The translations under genes and the position numbers were made by a program. The notes under the pieces were generated by a model. The model searched no databases. It was given only the letters and a program-made list of their open reading frames with translations, and was not told the DNA's origin. DNA of 25,491 nt from DATKMP01 sp035541775. Its GTDB lineage: Bacteria; Bacteroidota; Ignavibacteria; UBA10030. The stretch lies in the NCBI GenBank assembly GCA_035541775.1, contig DATKMP010000258.1, positions 1 to 25,491 of the forward strand, written 5' to 3'. Positions 1-6,837 of this stretch are shown piece after piece. Every line of letters begins with the position of its first letter. Positions within the stretch are counted from its first letter, which is position 1.

Positions 1-134
1 TTCATTTTTTTGCCGGCAACGGTTTTATTTTCATCGTACCAACGAAATGCCAGCGGATTTTTCGAGTCCGCGCCTTCGTATTCAATTTTTCCGATCCCTT
101 TAAAAAATTCTTGTTCTCCAACAACATATTTCAT
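1..134 (-). CDS. xylA: Xylose isomerase, N-terminal part (gene runs off the left edge)
   Basis: Xylose isomerase converts D-xylose to D-xylulose in the cytoplasm. Only the first 44 codons are in the window. The translation begins MKYVVGEQEFFKGIGKIEYE and continues with a GADSKNPLAFRWYDENKTVAGKK stretch split over the next residues; the 'I.YEG.DSKNPLAF..Y' pattern is characteristic of bacterial XylA N-termini. The ATG at 134 is preceded by an AGAAAGGG ribosome binding site about 6 nt upstream, which fixes the start. The gene lies 54 bp downstream of xylB on the same strand, so the two very probably form one xylB-xylA operon. The metal and substrate residues lie outside the window. Confidence 0.9.
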   Translation of the reverse strand, partial: MKYVVGEQEFFKGIGKIEYEGADSKNPLAFRWYDENKTVAGKKM

Positions 135-188
135 ATCGATACCCTTTCTAATTGTGTGACGTAAATGAATAATTTCATGAATAATGGC

Positions 189-1670
189 TTACAACGACGC
201 ATTCAATTTGTTCAACCACCGATGATACGCTTCTTCCACTGGTGCTGCGTGCGTACGGTTCGGCGCGATTTCTTGAATTTTCTTTAATGTGCGGAATGCT
301 TCTTCGAACGATTTATAATATCCGGCCCCGACTGCGCCGCCGCGCGCTGCGCCTGCCGCTCCATCCGTATTATAAAGTTCGATTGCTGCACCGGTTACGG
401 TTGATAACGTTTCGGAAAAAATTGGACTTAAAAACATATTGGCATGTCCGGCGCGAATCACCTTAATGTGCAACCCCATCTCTTTCATAATATCGACACC
501 GTATTTGAAAGCAAACGCAATGCCTTCCTGCGCTGCACGCAATACGTGAGCTTTTGTGTGGCGATTAAAATCCAATCCATCGATACGGCTGCCGATGTTT
601 TTATTTTTCAACACGCGCTCGGCACCGTTGCCGAACGGAAGCACCACGACGCCATCAGAGCCGACCGGAACGGTTCCAGCAATTTGATTGATCTCATTGT
701 AAGATAATTGTGAAGCAATATTTTTTCGCAGCCATGAATTTTGAATGCCCGTTCCATTGATGCACAAGAGCACGCCAAGCCGCGGCTGTTCGACTGTATG
801 ATTGACATGCGCAAATTGATTGACGCGCGAAAGCGGATCATATTGATACTGATCGATGATGCCATACACCACGCCGGAAGTTCCGGCCGTTGCTGCAATT
901 TCACCCGGCTGCAAAACATTCAACGAAAAAGCATTGTTCGGTTGATCGCCTGCTCGGTATGAAATGATCACGTCTTTGCTCAAACCAAGTTCGTTGGCCG
1001 CGGAAGCCGTAATCGTTCCTTGATTGGAAAATGTAGGACGCACGGGCGGAAGCAATGCTTCATCAATATGGTAATAGTCCAGCAGTGCTTTGGAAAGCAC
1101 GTTCTCTTGGTAATCCCAAAAAATTCCTTCGGACAAGCCGGAGATCGTGGAAATAATTTCGCCGGTCAGTTTCATAGCAATAAAATCGCCCGGCAGCATG
1201 GCTTTGTAGATTTTTTTAAAGATATCCGGTTCGTGCTGCTGCACCCATCGCAGCTTGGATGCGGTAAAATTTCCCGGTGAATTCAACAGATGCGGCAGGC
1301 AATATTCTGTGCCGAGAGCGTTGAACGCTTGATCGCCAAGTTCAACAGCACGACTGTCGCACCATATAATAGAGGGACGCAACACACGCTGCTGTGCATC
1401 GACCAATACCAAGCCATGCATCTGATACGAAATACCGATCGAGCGAATTGATTTCGCATCGATTTTGTTGCTCGAAATTAATTGGCGCGTTAACAATTTT
1501 GCATACTGCCACCACACTTCCGGATCTTGTTCCGCAAATCCGGGCTGCGGTGAATCAATCTTCATTTCTTCGGATGGATAAAATCCCTGCGCAATCGTCG
1601 CACCGCTTTCAATTTCAATCACCGAACATTTGATCGATGAACTTCCAATATCAAATCCTAACGCAAACAT
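189..1670 (-). CDS. xylB: Xylulokinase
   Basis: Xylulokinase phosphorylates D-xylulose with ATP to D-xylulose-5-phosphate, feeding the pentose phosphate pathway. The 493-residue product has the usual length of the FGGY carbohydrate kinase family. Visible signatures are the N-terminal phosphate loop DIGSSSIK, the QMHG motif near residue 84 that is typical of xylulokinases, the AGDQ segment holding the likely catalytic Asp followed by ATAGTSG, and the C-terminal nucleotide-binding stretch with GHANMFLSPIF and DGAAGAARGGAVGAG. A GGAG ribosome binding site lies about 10 nt before the ATG at 1670. It is the first gene of a xylB-xylA operon. A sigma70-like promoter and two palindromic sites lie upstream, shared with the divergent Nudix-type regulator. 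Confidence 0.95.
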   Translation of the reverse strand: MFALGFDIGSSSIKCSVIEIESGATIAQGFYPSEEMKIDSPQPGFAEQDPEVWWQYAKLLTRQLISSNKIDAKSIRSIGISYQMHGLVLVDAQQRVLRPSIIWCDSRAVELGDQAFNALGTEYCLPHLLNSPGNFTASKLRWVQQHEPDIFKKIYKAMLPGDFIAMKLTGEIISTISGLSEGIFWDYQENVLSKALLDYYHIDEALLPPVRPTFSNQGTITASAANELGLSKDVIISYRAGDQPNNAFSLNVLQPGEIAATAGTSGVVYGIIDQYQYDPLSRVNQFAHVNHTVEQPRLGVLLCINGTGIQNSWLRKNIASQLSYNEINQIAGTVPVGSDGVVVLPFGNGAERVLKNKNIGSRIDGLDFNRHTKAHVLRAAQEGIAFAFKYGVDIMKEMGLHIKVIRAGHANMFLSPIFSETLSTVTGAAIELYNTDGAAGAARGGAVGAGYYKSFEEAFRTLKKIQEIAPNRTHAAPVEEAYHRWLNKLNASL

Positions 1671-1732
1671 GCTTTTTTCTCCAAGATATGAACATCATAG
1701 AACAACCGTACCACCAGCCGTACCGCCGGTTA

Positions 1733-1747
1733 GTGTCTATAATACAC
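1733..1747. promoter_or_regulatory. Putative operator 1 of the xylose regulator
   Basis: GTGTCTATAATACAC has the symmetric arms GTGT and ACAC around a 7-bp AT-rich centre. It covers the predicted -10 box of xylB. A second site with the same length and arms lies 44 bp away, centre to centre. Binding by the adjacent Nudix-type regulator is inferred from position and repetition. Confidence 0.6.
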
Positions 1748-1767
1748 CATAAAAATATAAGATGCAA
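1739..1767 (-). promoter_or_regulatory. Predicted promoter of xylB-xylA
   Basis: Reading the minus strand, TTGCAT (1767-1762) is followed after 17 bp by TATTAT (1744-1739), a good sigma70-like spacing. The predicted transcript would start near 1731 and have a leader of about 60 nt. The -10 box lies inside the palindrome at 1733-1747, which suggests repression by occlusion. Many Bacteroidota use a different primary sigma consensus, so the assignment is tentative. Confidence 0.5.
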
Positions 1768-1776
1768 GCAGATTGT

Positions 1777-1791
1777 GTGTCATTTATACAC
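1777..1791. promoter_or_regulatory. Putative operator 2 of the xylose regulator
   Basis: GTGTCATTTATACAC shares GTGTC, the 15-bp length and the ATACAC end with the site at 1733-1747. It lies just upstream of the predicted xylB -35 box. The 44-bp centre spacing is about four helical turns, so both sites would sit on the same DNA face, as expected for cooperative binding or a small loop. Confidence 0.6.
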
Positions 1792-1899
1792 CTATTGAGT
1801 GCCGCGCCGTCCGTGCAACATTTTGAGAAATAACGGTAGTCTCTTTCATGAATTTTTCTTACACTATAGAGAGAGGATTCACATTCGCCGAGTATCAAT

Positions 1900-2589
1900 A
1901 TGTCGCATATTTTAAAAGATGTTGTTCGTAACTTATCCATTGACTGTGTAATCTTCGGATTCGAACGTTCGGCGCTGGAAGTATTATTAATCAAACGCGA
2001 TATTAAGCCGAACCGGGGCCGGTGGGCGTTGCCCGGAGGTTTCATCAAAAAAAAGGAACGCGTCGAACATGCCATTTATCGAATTCTCGATGCAACAACG
2101 GGTTTAGAAAATATTTATTTGGAAGAAGTCGGCGTTTTCGATACCGTGAACCGTTATCCCTACTGGCGCGTCTTCACGATTGCCCATTTCGCTCTTGTCA
2201 GTCCGGAGCATTACGCTTTGAAGCCGGGTGTCGATACCAGCGCCGCCAAATGGTTTAAGATTCATGAATTGCCGAAACTTCCTTTCGACCATCAAGAGAT
2301 CATCGATACCGCCCTTGAAAAATTACGAACGCGCGTTCGGTACCGCCCCATCGGTTTTGAATTGCTTCCCCCGAAATTTACCCTGCCGCATTTACAAAAG
2401 CTGTACGAAACGATTCTCGGTAAAAAATTAGACAAAAGAAATTTCCGGAAGAAAATTTTAAAAATGGGATTGCTGAAAAAACTGAAAGAAACAGACCGCA
2501 GCAGCAAACGACGCGCTGCCACCCTTTACAAGTTCGACAAGAACATTTACAACAAATCGAAAAACGACGGCTTTGTGTTCGAACTTTAG
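1900..2589 (+). CDS. Nudix-family transcriptional regulator, probably of xylose use (XylR/AraR/NrtR type)
   Basis: The 229-residue protein has an N-terminal Nudix fold (about residues 10-140) and a basic C-terminal region (about 150-229) with the FTLPHLQKLYETILGK helices of the winged-helix domain seen in NrtR/AraR-type regulators. These bind a sugar or nucleotide ligand in the Nudix pocket and release DNA. The Nudix box begins at GGF (46-48) and keeps E53 and R61, but the expected REUxEE core reads RILDAT (61-66). The metal-binding glutamates are therefore missing and hydrolysis is unlikely. It is divergent from xylB-xylA with two palindromes between, so xylose or a derivative is the likely effector (inference). 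The C-terminal tail is rich in Lys and Arg. No strong ribosome binding site is seen close to the ATG. Confidence 0.87.
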   Translation: MSHILKDVVRNLSIDCVIFGFERSALEVLLIKRDIKPNRGRWALPGGFIKKKERVEHAIYRILDATTGLENIYLEEVGVFDTVNRYPYWRVFTIAHFALVSPEHYALKPGVDTSAAKWFKIHELPKLPFDHQEIIDTALEKLRTRVRYRPIGFELLPPKFTLPHLQKLYETILGKKLDKRNFRKKILKMGLLKKLKETDRSSKRRAATLYKFDKNIYNKSKNDGFVFEL

Positions 2590-2593
2590 CGCT

Positions 2594-2706
2594 TTAGGGT
2601 TTTAATATTTCATCCGCTGCAACTGGCGAGATGCGGTCGGGCACAGCACCTTCTTTCCATTCCTTCAGCATGACAATTCACCCCTCAAATTATCCGCTTC
2701 AGTCAT
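2594..2706 (-). pseudogene. Small broken reading frame, unknown
   Basis: On the minus strand an AGAAGGAGA ribosome binding site precedes an ATG at 2706, which opens a 13-codon frame (MTEADNLRGELSC) ending at 2665. A second ATG at 2671, in another frame and overlapping the first, continues for 25 codons as MLKEWKEGAVPDRISPVAAD and a few more residues, stopping at 2594. The good ribosome site, the overlap of frames and the protein-like composition suggest a short gene that has suffered a frameshift, or a remnant of a larger one. I do not recognise the family. It lies antisense, 4 bp beyond the regulator stop. The rest of the 2590-2802 gap shows no clear gene. Confidence 0.3.
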
Positions 2707-2802
2707 TAGAATCTCCTTCTCATCCGATTTTCATTTAGCTTGCAACGTGCATTCTGTATTTTGATTCTGGTTGCTTATTAAGAGGCGTACAAGAAAAAGA
2801 AT

Positions 2803-3513
2803 ATGAATGCTGCTATCATTGCTGCCGGTGAAGGATCCCGGCTTCAGACAGATGGCGTCGCTGTCGCGAAACCGCTTGTTCCCATCTGCGGCGTTCCGCT
2901 GATCGACCGGTTGATTCGTATGGCTCTTGCATCGCACGCCGAGAGTTTATCCATCATCGTCAACGAAGAGATGACCGATGTCCGGCGGTACTGCGAAAAT
3001 CTTTCGCTGTCGATTCCCCTCAATCTGCTCGTTCGCTCAACGCCAAGTTCTATGCACAGTTTGTTTGCGCTTGCGCCGTACCTCAATCACGCGCCGTTCT
3101 ATCTTACGACCGTCGATACAATTTTTTTGGAAGTAGAATTCAAAAAATATCTCGCATTCGCCCAACACCAACAGCATACCGACGGCGTTCTTGCTGTTAC
3201 CGATTTTATCGATGACGAAAAACCATTATGCGCCAAATTAGATAAACAGCAGCGCATCACCACGTTCAGCGATTCTCAAGAAGGATACCGGTGGGCGACC
3301 GGCGGCATTTATTATTTTTCGCCGCGCATCTTTAATCTCATTCCCGATGCATTGGCTGCTAACACCGTACGGCTGCGAAATTTTTTGCGGCTATTATTAC
3401 AGCATCATTATACATTGCACGGTTATGCGTTTTCCAAAATCATTGACGTCGATCATGCAAAAGATATCGCCGCTGCAGAAGAATTTCTCACCTCACATAA
3501 CGAGCGCTCATGA
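2803..3513 (+). CDS. Nucleotidyltransferase (NTP_transferase fold), possible inositol-phosphate cytidylyltransferase
   Basis: The 236-residue protein begins with the Rossmann-like nucleotide loop IIAAGEGSRL, followed by AKPLVPICGVPLIDRLI. This is the sugar-nucleotide transferase signature (AAGxGxRL...KPLxPxxGxPLI). A TTVDTIFLE segment near residue 107 supplies the central Asp expected to bind metal, and IIDVDHAKDI lies near the end. Enzymes of this fold couple NTP to a phosphorylated sugar, polyol or amino alcohol. A CDP-alcohol phosphatidyltransferase and inositol-1-phosphate synthase share the cluster, so inositol-1-phosphate plus CTP is the most attractive reaction. The same two domains are fused in the thermophile enzyme that makes di-myo-inositol phosphate. 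The substrate is inferred. The stop overlaps the next start (ATGA), showing translational coupling. Confidence 0.83.
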   Translation: MNAAIIAAGEGSRLQTDGVAVAKPLVPICGVPLIDRLIRMALASHAESLSIIVNEEMTDVRRYCENLSLSIPLNLLVRSTPSSMHSLFALAPYLNHAPFYLTTVDTIFLEVEFKKYLAFAQHQQHTDGVLAVTDFIDDEKPLCAKLDKQQRITTFSDSQEGYRWATGGIYYFSPRIFNLIPDALAANTVRLRNFLRLLLQHHYTLHGYAFSKIIDVDHAKDIAAAEEFLTSHNERS

Positions 3514-4265
3514 AACGATTTGTCCGTTTTATACAACTTTTACAAAATTTCACGTTGCTCGTTCGCGATGTGTTCCGAAGTTTCAGCGCGGTTCATCGGT
3601 ACGTTCGTGAAAGCATCGAAGAAATGTACTTGATCGGCGCACAGTCGTTTCCATTAGTTGCCATTGGCGGATTGTTTATGGGAATTATTCTCTCGCTCGA
3701 AGTCGGCCATCGGTTTGAAACATTCGGGGCAAAAACGCTGGTTGGCCGAACCGTCGCACTGGGCATGATTCGAGAATTAGGCCCCGTCGTCAGCGGATTG
3801 TTGCTTGCCGCTCGCGTTGGCGCAAAGAATGCTTCGGAACTCGGCTCAATGAAATTGAGCGAACAAATCGATGCCCTGCGCGCCTTCGGTTCTAATCCCG
3901 TGCACACGCTGGTGCTTCCGCGTACGGTTGCATGCTTGATGATGTTTTTGCCGCTCGTTCTTATCGCCGATGCTTCGGGCCTGATGGGCGGATTTATTGT
4001 TGCTCAATCATCGCTCAACATCGATCCTTCGTTCTTTTGGAAAACTGCCATCGATGGTTTGCAGATGAAAGATCTTTTTGTGGGATGCGTGAAGCCGGTC
4101 ATCTTTGGATTTTTTATTGCAACCATCAGTTGTTACTACGGTTTGAACACCTCCGGTGGAACGACGGGCTTAGGACGCTCGACCATCGATGCAGTGGTTT
4201 CATCATCGTTAGTCGTTCTGCTGTTAGATTTTATTTTTACCAAAGTTGTTTGGGAAATTATGTAA
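3510..4265 (+). CDS. mlaE: MlaE-family ABC transporter permease
   Basis: This 251-residue integral membrane protein belongs to the MlaE/YrbE/Ttg2B permease family, which with an MCE protein and an ATPase moves phospholipid between inner membrane and periplasm or outer membrane. It has about five hydrophobic segments. The stretch LVGRTVALGMIRELGPVVSG near residues 75-95 is diagnostic: the RELGPV segment is the conserved coupling region of MlaE. Length matches the family. It overlaps the nucleotidyltransferase by 4 bp and the ATPase gene starts immediately after its stop, so permease and ATPase are co-translated. No periplasmic MlaC or outer-membrane MlaA gene is in the window, so the direction of transport cannot be read here. 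Confidence 0.92.
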   Translation: MKRFVRFIQLLQNFTLLVRDVFRSFSAVHRYVRESIEEMYLIGAQSFPLVAIGGLFMGIILSLEVGHRFETFGAKTLVGRTVALGMIRELGPVVSGLLLAARVGAKNASELGSMKLSEQIDALRAFGSNPVHTLVLPRTVACLMMFLPLVLIADASGLMGGFIVAQSSLNIDPSFFWKTAIDGLQMKDLFVGCVKPVIFGFFIATISCYYGLNTSGGTTGLGRSTIDAVVSSSLVVLLLDFIFTKVVWEIM

Positions 4266-5018
4266 ATGAATGCCGTCGATCTTCAACATGTTTCTCTTTC
4301 GTTCGCCGATCACGCCATCCTGACGAACATCGGTTTGTCTGTCGAACAGGGCACGACGTCGGTCATTCTCGGTCCCAGCGGCGCCGGAAAAAGTTCTGTC
4401 TTAAAAATTATTTTGGGACTATGGCGGCCGACCGCCGGCAATGTTTTTATCAACGGAACGGATACAACGGCATGTACAGAAGAAGAGCTTCTCCCGTTCC
4501 GCCGCAAAATGGCGATGGTTTTTCAAAGCAATGCGTTGTTCGATTCGATGACGGTTGCAGAAAACATTGCTTTCTTTTTGCGCGAACATCGCATGCTGAA
4601 CCGGCAGGAAATTCGCGAACGCATTCGAGAATCGCTCGCGTTCGTCAATCTGGAAGGAACAGAACGGTTGTATCCTGAAGAACTCAGCGGCGGCATGAAA
4701 AAACGAGTCGCAATCGCACGTGCCATCGCCTTCCATCCCGATATTATTTTGTACGATGAACCGACCACCGGCCTTGATCCCATCAACGGAAATGCAGTGG
4801 TGGATTTGATTTTGCGTTTGCAACAGCGGGGCACGACATCGATCATCGTAACACATCATCTCAAAAACGCGTTTTCGGTCGGCAATAGTTTTTCCATCAT
4901 TATCGACGGCGTGATTGCGGCGGCAGGAACTGCAAACGATATTCTCGCTTCCAGCGATCCGTTCGTTGTCGAATTCTTAGATGACATTCACGAGCACAAG
5001 CCCTTCACCATTCATTGA
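4266..5018 (+). CDS. mlaF: MlaF-family ABC transporter ATP-binding protein
   Basis: The cytoplasmic ATPase subunit (250 residues) powers the lipid transporter formed with the upstream permease. All nucleotide-binding motifs are intact: Walker A GPSGAGKSS near residues 37-45, the Q-loop VFQSNALFDSM, an ABC signature of the LSGGM form followed by KKRVAIARA, Walker B IILYDEPTTGLDP, and the H-loop THH. The LSGGMKKRVAIARA wording and FDSMTVAEN are typical of the MlaF/Ttg2A group. It starts directly at the stop of the permease gene, with no spacer. The MCE gene begins 13 bp after its stop. Confidence 0.93.
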   Translation: MNAVDLQHVSLSFADHAILTNIGLSVEQGTTSVILGPSGAGKSSVLKIILGLWRPTAGNVFINGTDTTACTEEELLPFRRKMAMVFQSNALFDSMTVAENIAFFLREHRMLNRQEIRERIRESLAFVNLEGTERLYPEELSGGMKKRVAIARAIAFHPDIILYDEPTTGLDPINGNAVVDLILRLQQRGTTSIIVTHHLKNAFSVGNSFSIIIDGVIAAAGTANDILASSDPFVVEFLDDIHEHKPFTIH

Positions 5019-5031
5019 GCGCGAGCACGTT

Positions 5032-5994
5032 ATGAAAGAAACATTTCAATCACTCAAAAAACTGAAAATCGGATTGACGGTTTTCGTTGGCGCCGCCGTT
5101 TTTATCGTATTGATGTTTGTCGTCGGGTCAGAATCCAATACTTTCACGCCGACGTATTCCATCAAAATGTTCTTGCCGAACATCGAGGGATTGGCGACCG
5201 GTTCGATGGTTTCGCTTGGTGGATTAAAGATCGGTTCTCTCACAGCAATGGAATTTGGGCAGCAGAACGGCCAAACCGGTATTACTGTGATCATGAAATT
5301 ACGCAAGGCATACCAACCACAAATCACGAAAGGATCCATGGCAACAATTAAAACTATCGGTATGCTGGGCGATAAGTATGTCGATATCAGTATCGGTACG
5401 GCATCACAACCGCCATTAGCCGACGGCAGTTTCATCGCCGTCAAAAGCAATAAAGAATTGGGCGACGTGATGGATCAAATGACCGATGTGATCTCCGACA
5501 TTTCTGCAACGGCAAAAAATGTCCATGCCATAACCGATACGATGAAACATGGGCACGGCGCAGCAGGGAAAATTTTGTGTGATGACCAATTTGCGAATGA
5601 ACTTTCCAGTGTTGTGCAAAAACTAAATTCGATTGCATCGTCGCTTTCGGAAAAAAGGGGAACGCTCGGTAAGCTGCTGCAGGACGATGGCTTGTACACC
5701 AAACTCGATCATACTATCGCCAATTTATCTTCCGTCACCGATTCGCTTCACAACGGCAAAGGCACTGCCGGAAAATTATTGATGAACGATTCGTTGTACG
5801 CTACGCTGCAATCGATTTCGCATCGCATGGATGTGCTGTTGTCGAAAATGGATTCGGATTCTTCCTCTGTCGGACCGATTCTGAACAGCAACGCGACCAT
5901 TCAACAACTCAACGCATTAGTTGTCAACATCAACGCTTTAATTGCCGACATCAAAGAAAATCCAAAAAAATATGTTCATCTATCTTTCTTTTAA
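5032..5994 (+). CDS. mlaD: MlaD-like MCE-domain protein
   Basis: The 320-residue protein is anchored by one N-terminal membrane helix (about residues 13-31), followed by an MCE domain (about 38-120; YSIKMFLPNIEGLATGSMV, GGLKIGSL, GMLGDKYVDIS), the lipid-binding ring domain of Mla-type transporters. The rest, about 140-320, is helical and carries repeats of a GxGxxGKxLxxD motif: HGAAGKILCDD, RGTLGKLLQDD, KGTAGKLLMND and a degenerate SSVGPILNSN. The C-terminus ENPKKYVHLSFF is a frequent ending in Bacteroidota MCE proteins. I chose the ATG at 5032. An in-frame ATG at 4981 would overlap the ATPase gene by 38 bp and add a polar stretch before the membrane helix. Substrate is presumably a phospholipid; specificity is not visible. 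Confidence 0.9.
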   Translation: MKETFQSLKKLKIGLTVFVGAAVFIVLMFVVGSESNTFTPTYSIKMFLPNIEGLATGSMVSLGGLKIGSLTAMEFGQQNGQTGITVIMKLRKAYQPQITKGSMATIKTIGMLGDKYVDISIGTASQPPLADGSFIAVKSNKELGDVMDQMTDVISDISATAKNVHAITDTMKHGHGAAGKILCDDQFANELSSVVQKLNSIASSLSEKRGTLGKLLQDDGLYTKLDHTIANLSSVTDSLHNGKGTAGKLLMNDSLYATLQSISHRMDVLLSKMDSDSSSVGPILNSNATIQQLNALVVNINALIADIKENPKKYVHLSFF

Positions 5995-6006
5995 TAAACC
6001 ATAGCG

Positions 6007-6837
6007 ATGAGTTCCATGGCAATAAAATTCGCAGGCATAAAACGGAAAACAGATTATTCGCCGAACCACATCAGCAATGATTTGCAAATTATTACATTGA
6101 CGGCGCAGGCATTAAAAGCCATGGGCTGCGACGTGACGTTGTACGATGAAGGCGAGATTACTCCGGAACAAATTCAACAGCCGTTTGTGTTTTCGATGAC
6201 ACAGGGGCCGGAAGGAACGGCCATTCTCACAAAAGTTGCAAAACATGCTTTGATGATCATCAACGCTCCGGAGAGCGTGGAAAATTGCTGGCGATTCAAT
6301 ATGACGCGCTTGCTCACAAACTGCGGCATTCCGTTTCCGAAAAGCACGATCATTCCGACCAATGAGCCGATCAGCACGATTACCAAACAATTTGCACCGA
6401 AAAAACTCTGGATCAAGCGCGGCGATGTACACGCCGTTCACAAAGAAGATGTTACGCTTGCCTACAACTTCGACGAACTTTCTACCACACTGCAAGAATT
6501 TACACAACGCGGCATCAAGCAAGCGGTAATACAAGAACACGTGGAAGGCGATGTTGTCAAGTTTTATGCAATCCGCGAATCGGATTTTTTCTTCTGGTAT
6601 TATCTTAATGGTGTCAATCACACACCTTTCCGCCAAAAGCAATTATATGAATTAGCGCAGGCATCCGCCGAAGCGCTGGGATTATTCGTCTTCGGCGGCG
6701 ACGCCATCATTGCGCCGGACGGATGGATCACCATTATCGATATCAATGACTGGCCCAGCTTTGCTCCCGTGCGGGATATGGCAAGCCAGCACATTGCTCA
6801 ACTTCTTTTTAGAAAGGCAACTTCCAATGGCAAATAA
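6007..6837 (+). CDS. ATP-grasp enzyme (RimK- or inositol-phosphate-kinase-like), substrate unknown
   Basis: The 276-residue protein has an N-terminal pre-ATP-grasp domain (about 1-95), a central segment with KKLWIKRGDVHAVHKEDV that supplies the nucleotide-binding Lys, and a QEHVEGDVVKFYAI stretch. The C-terminal metal site is clear: D232 in FGGDAII, then D245, N247 and D248 in IIDINDWPSF. This D...DxN pattern defines the ATP-grasp superfamily. It resembles both RimK-type amino acid ligases and the inositol polyphosphate 5/6-kinases, which end in a VIDIN.FP motif. The location in a cluster with inositol-phosphate synthase makes a cyclitol kinase worth testing; a ligase adding an amino acid to an amino-headgroup is the alternative. 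ATG codons at 6007 and 6016 are both possible starts. It overlaps the aminotransferase by 11 bp. Confidence 0.8.
   Translation: MSSMAIKFAGIKRKTDYSPNHISNDLQIITLTAQALKAMGCDVTLYDEGEITPEQIQQPFVFSMTQGPEGTAILTKVAKHALMIINAPESVENCWRFNMTRLLTNCGIPFPKSTIIPTNEPISTITKQFAPKKLWIKRGDVHAVHKEDVTLAYNFDELSTTLQEFTQRGIKQAVIQEHVEGDVVKFYAIRESDFFFWYYLNGVNHTPFRQKQLYELAQASAEALGLFVFGGDAIIAPDGWITIIDINDWPSFAPVRDMASQHIAQLLFRKATSNGK

Noticed and set aside
3932..4678. A 248-codon open frame on the plus strand across the permease and ATPase genes
   Set aside because: It is an out-of-frame shadow of two genes with complete Mla family motifs; its translation is Arg/Cys-rich without recognisable domains.
6710..6826. Upstream extension of the aminotransferase
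   Set aside because: It reads through the conserved C-terminus of the ATP-grasp gene in another frame; the ATG at 6827 has a good ribosome site.
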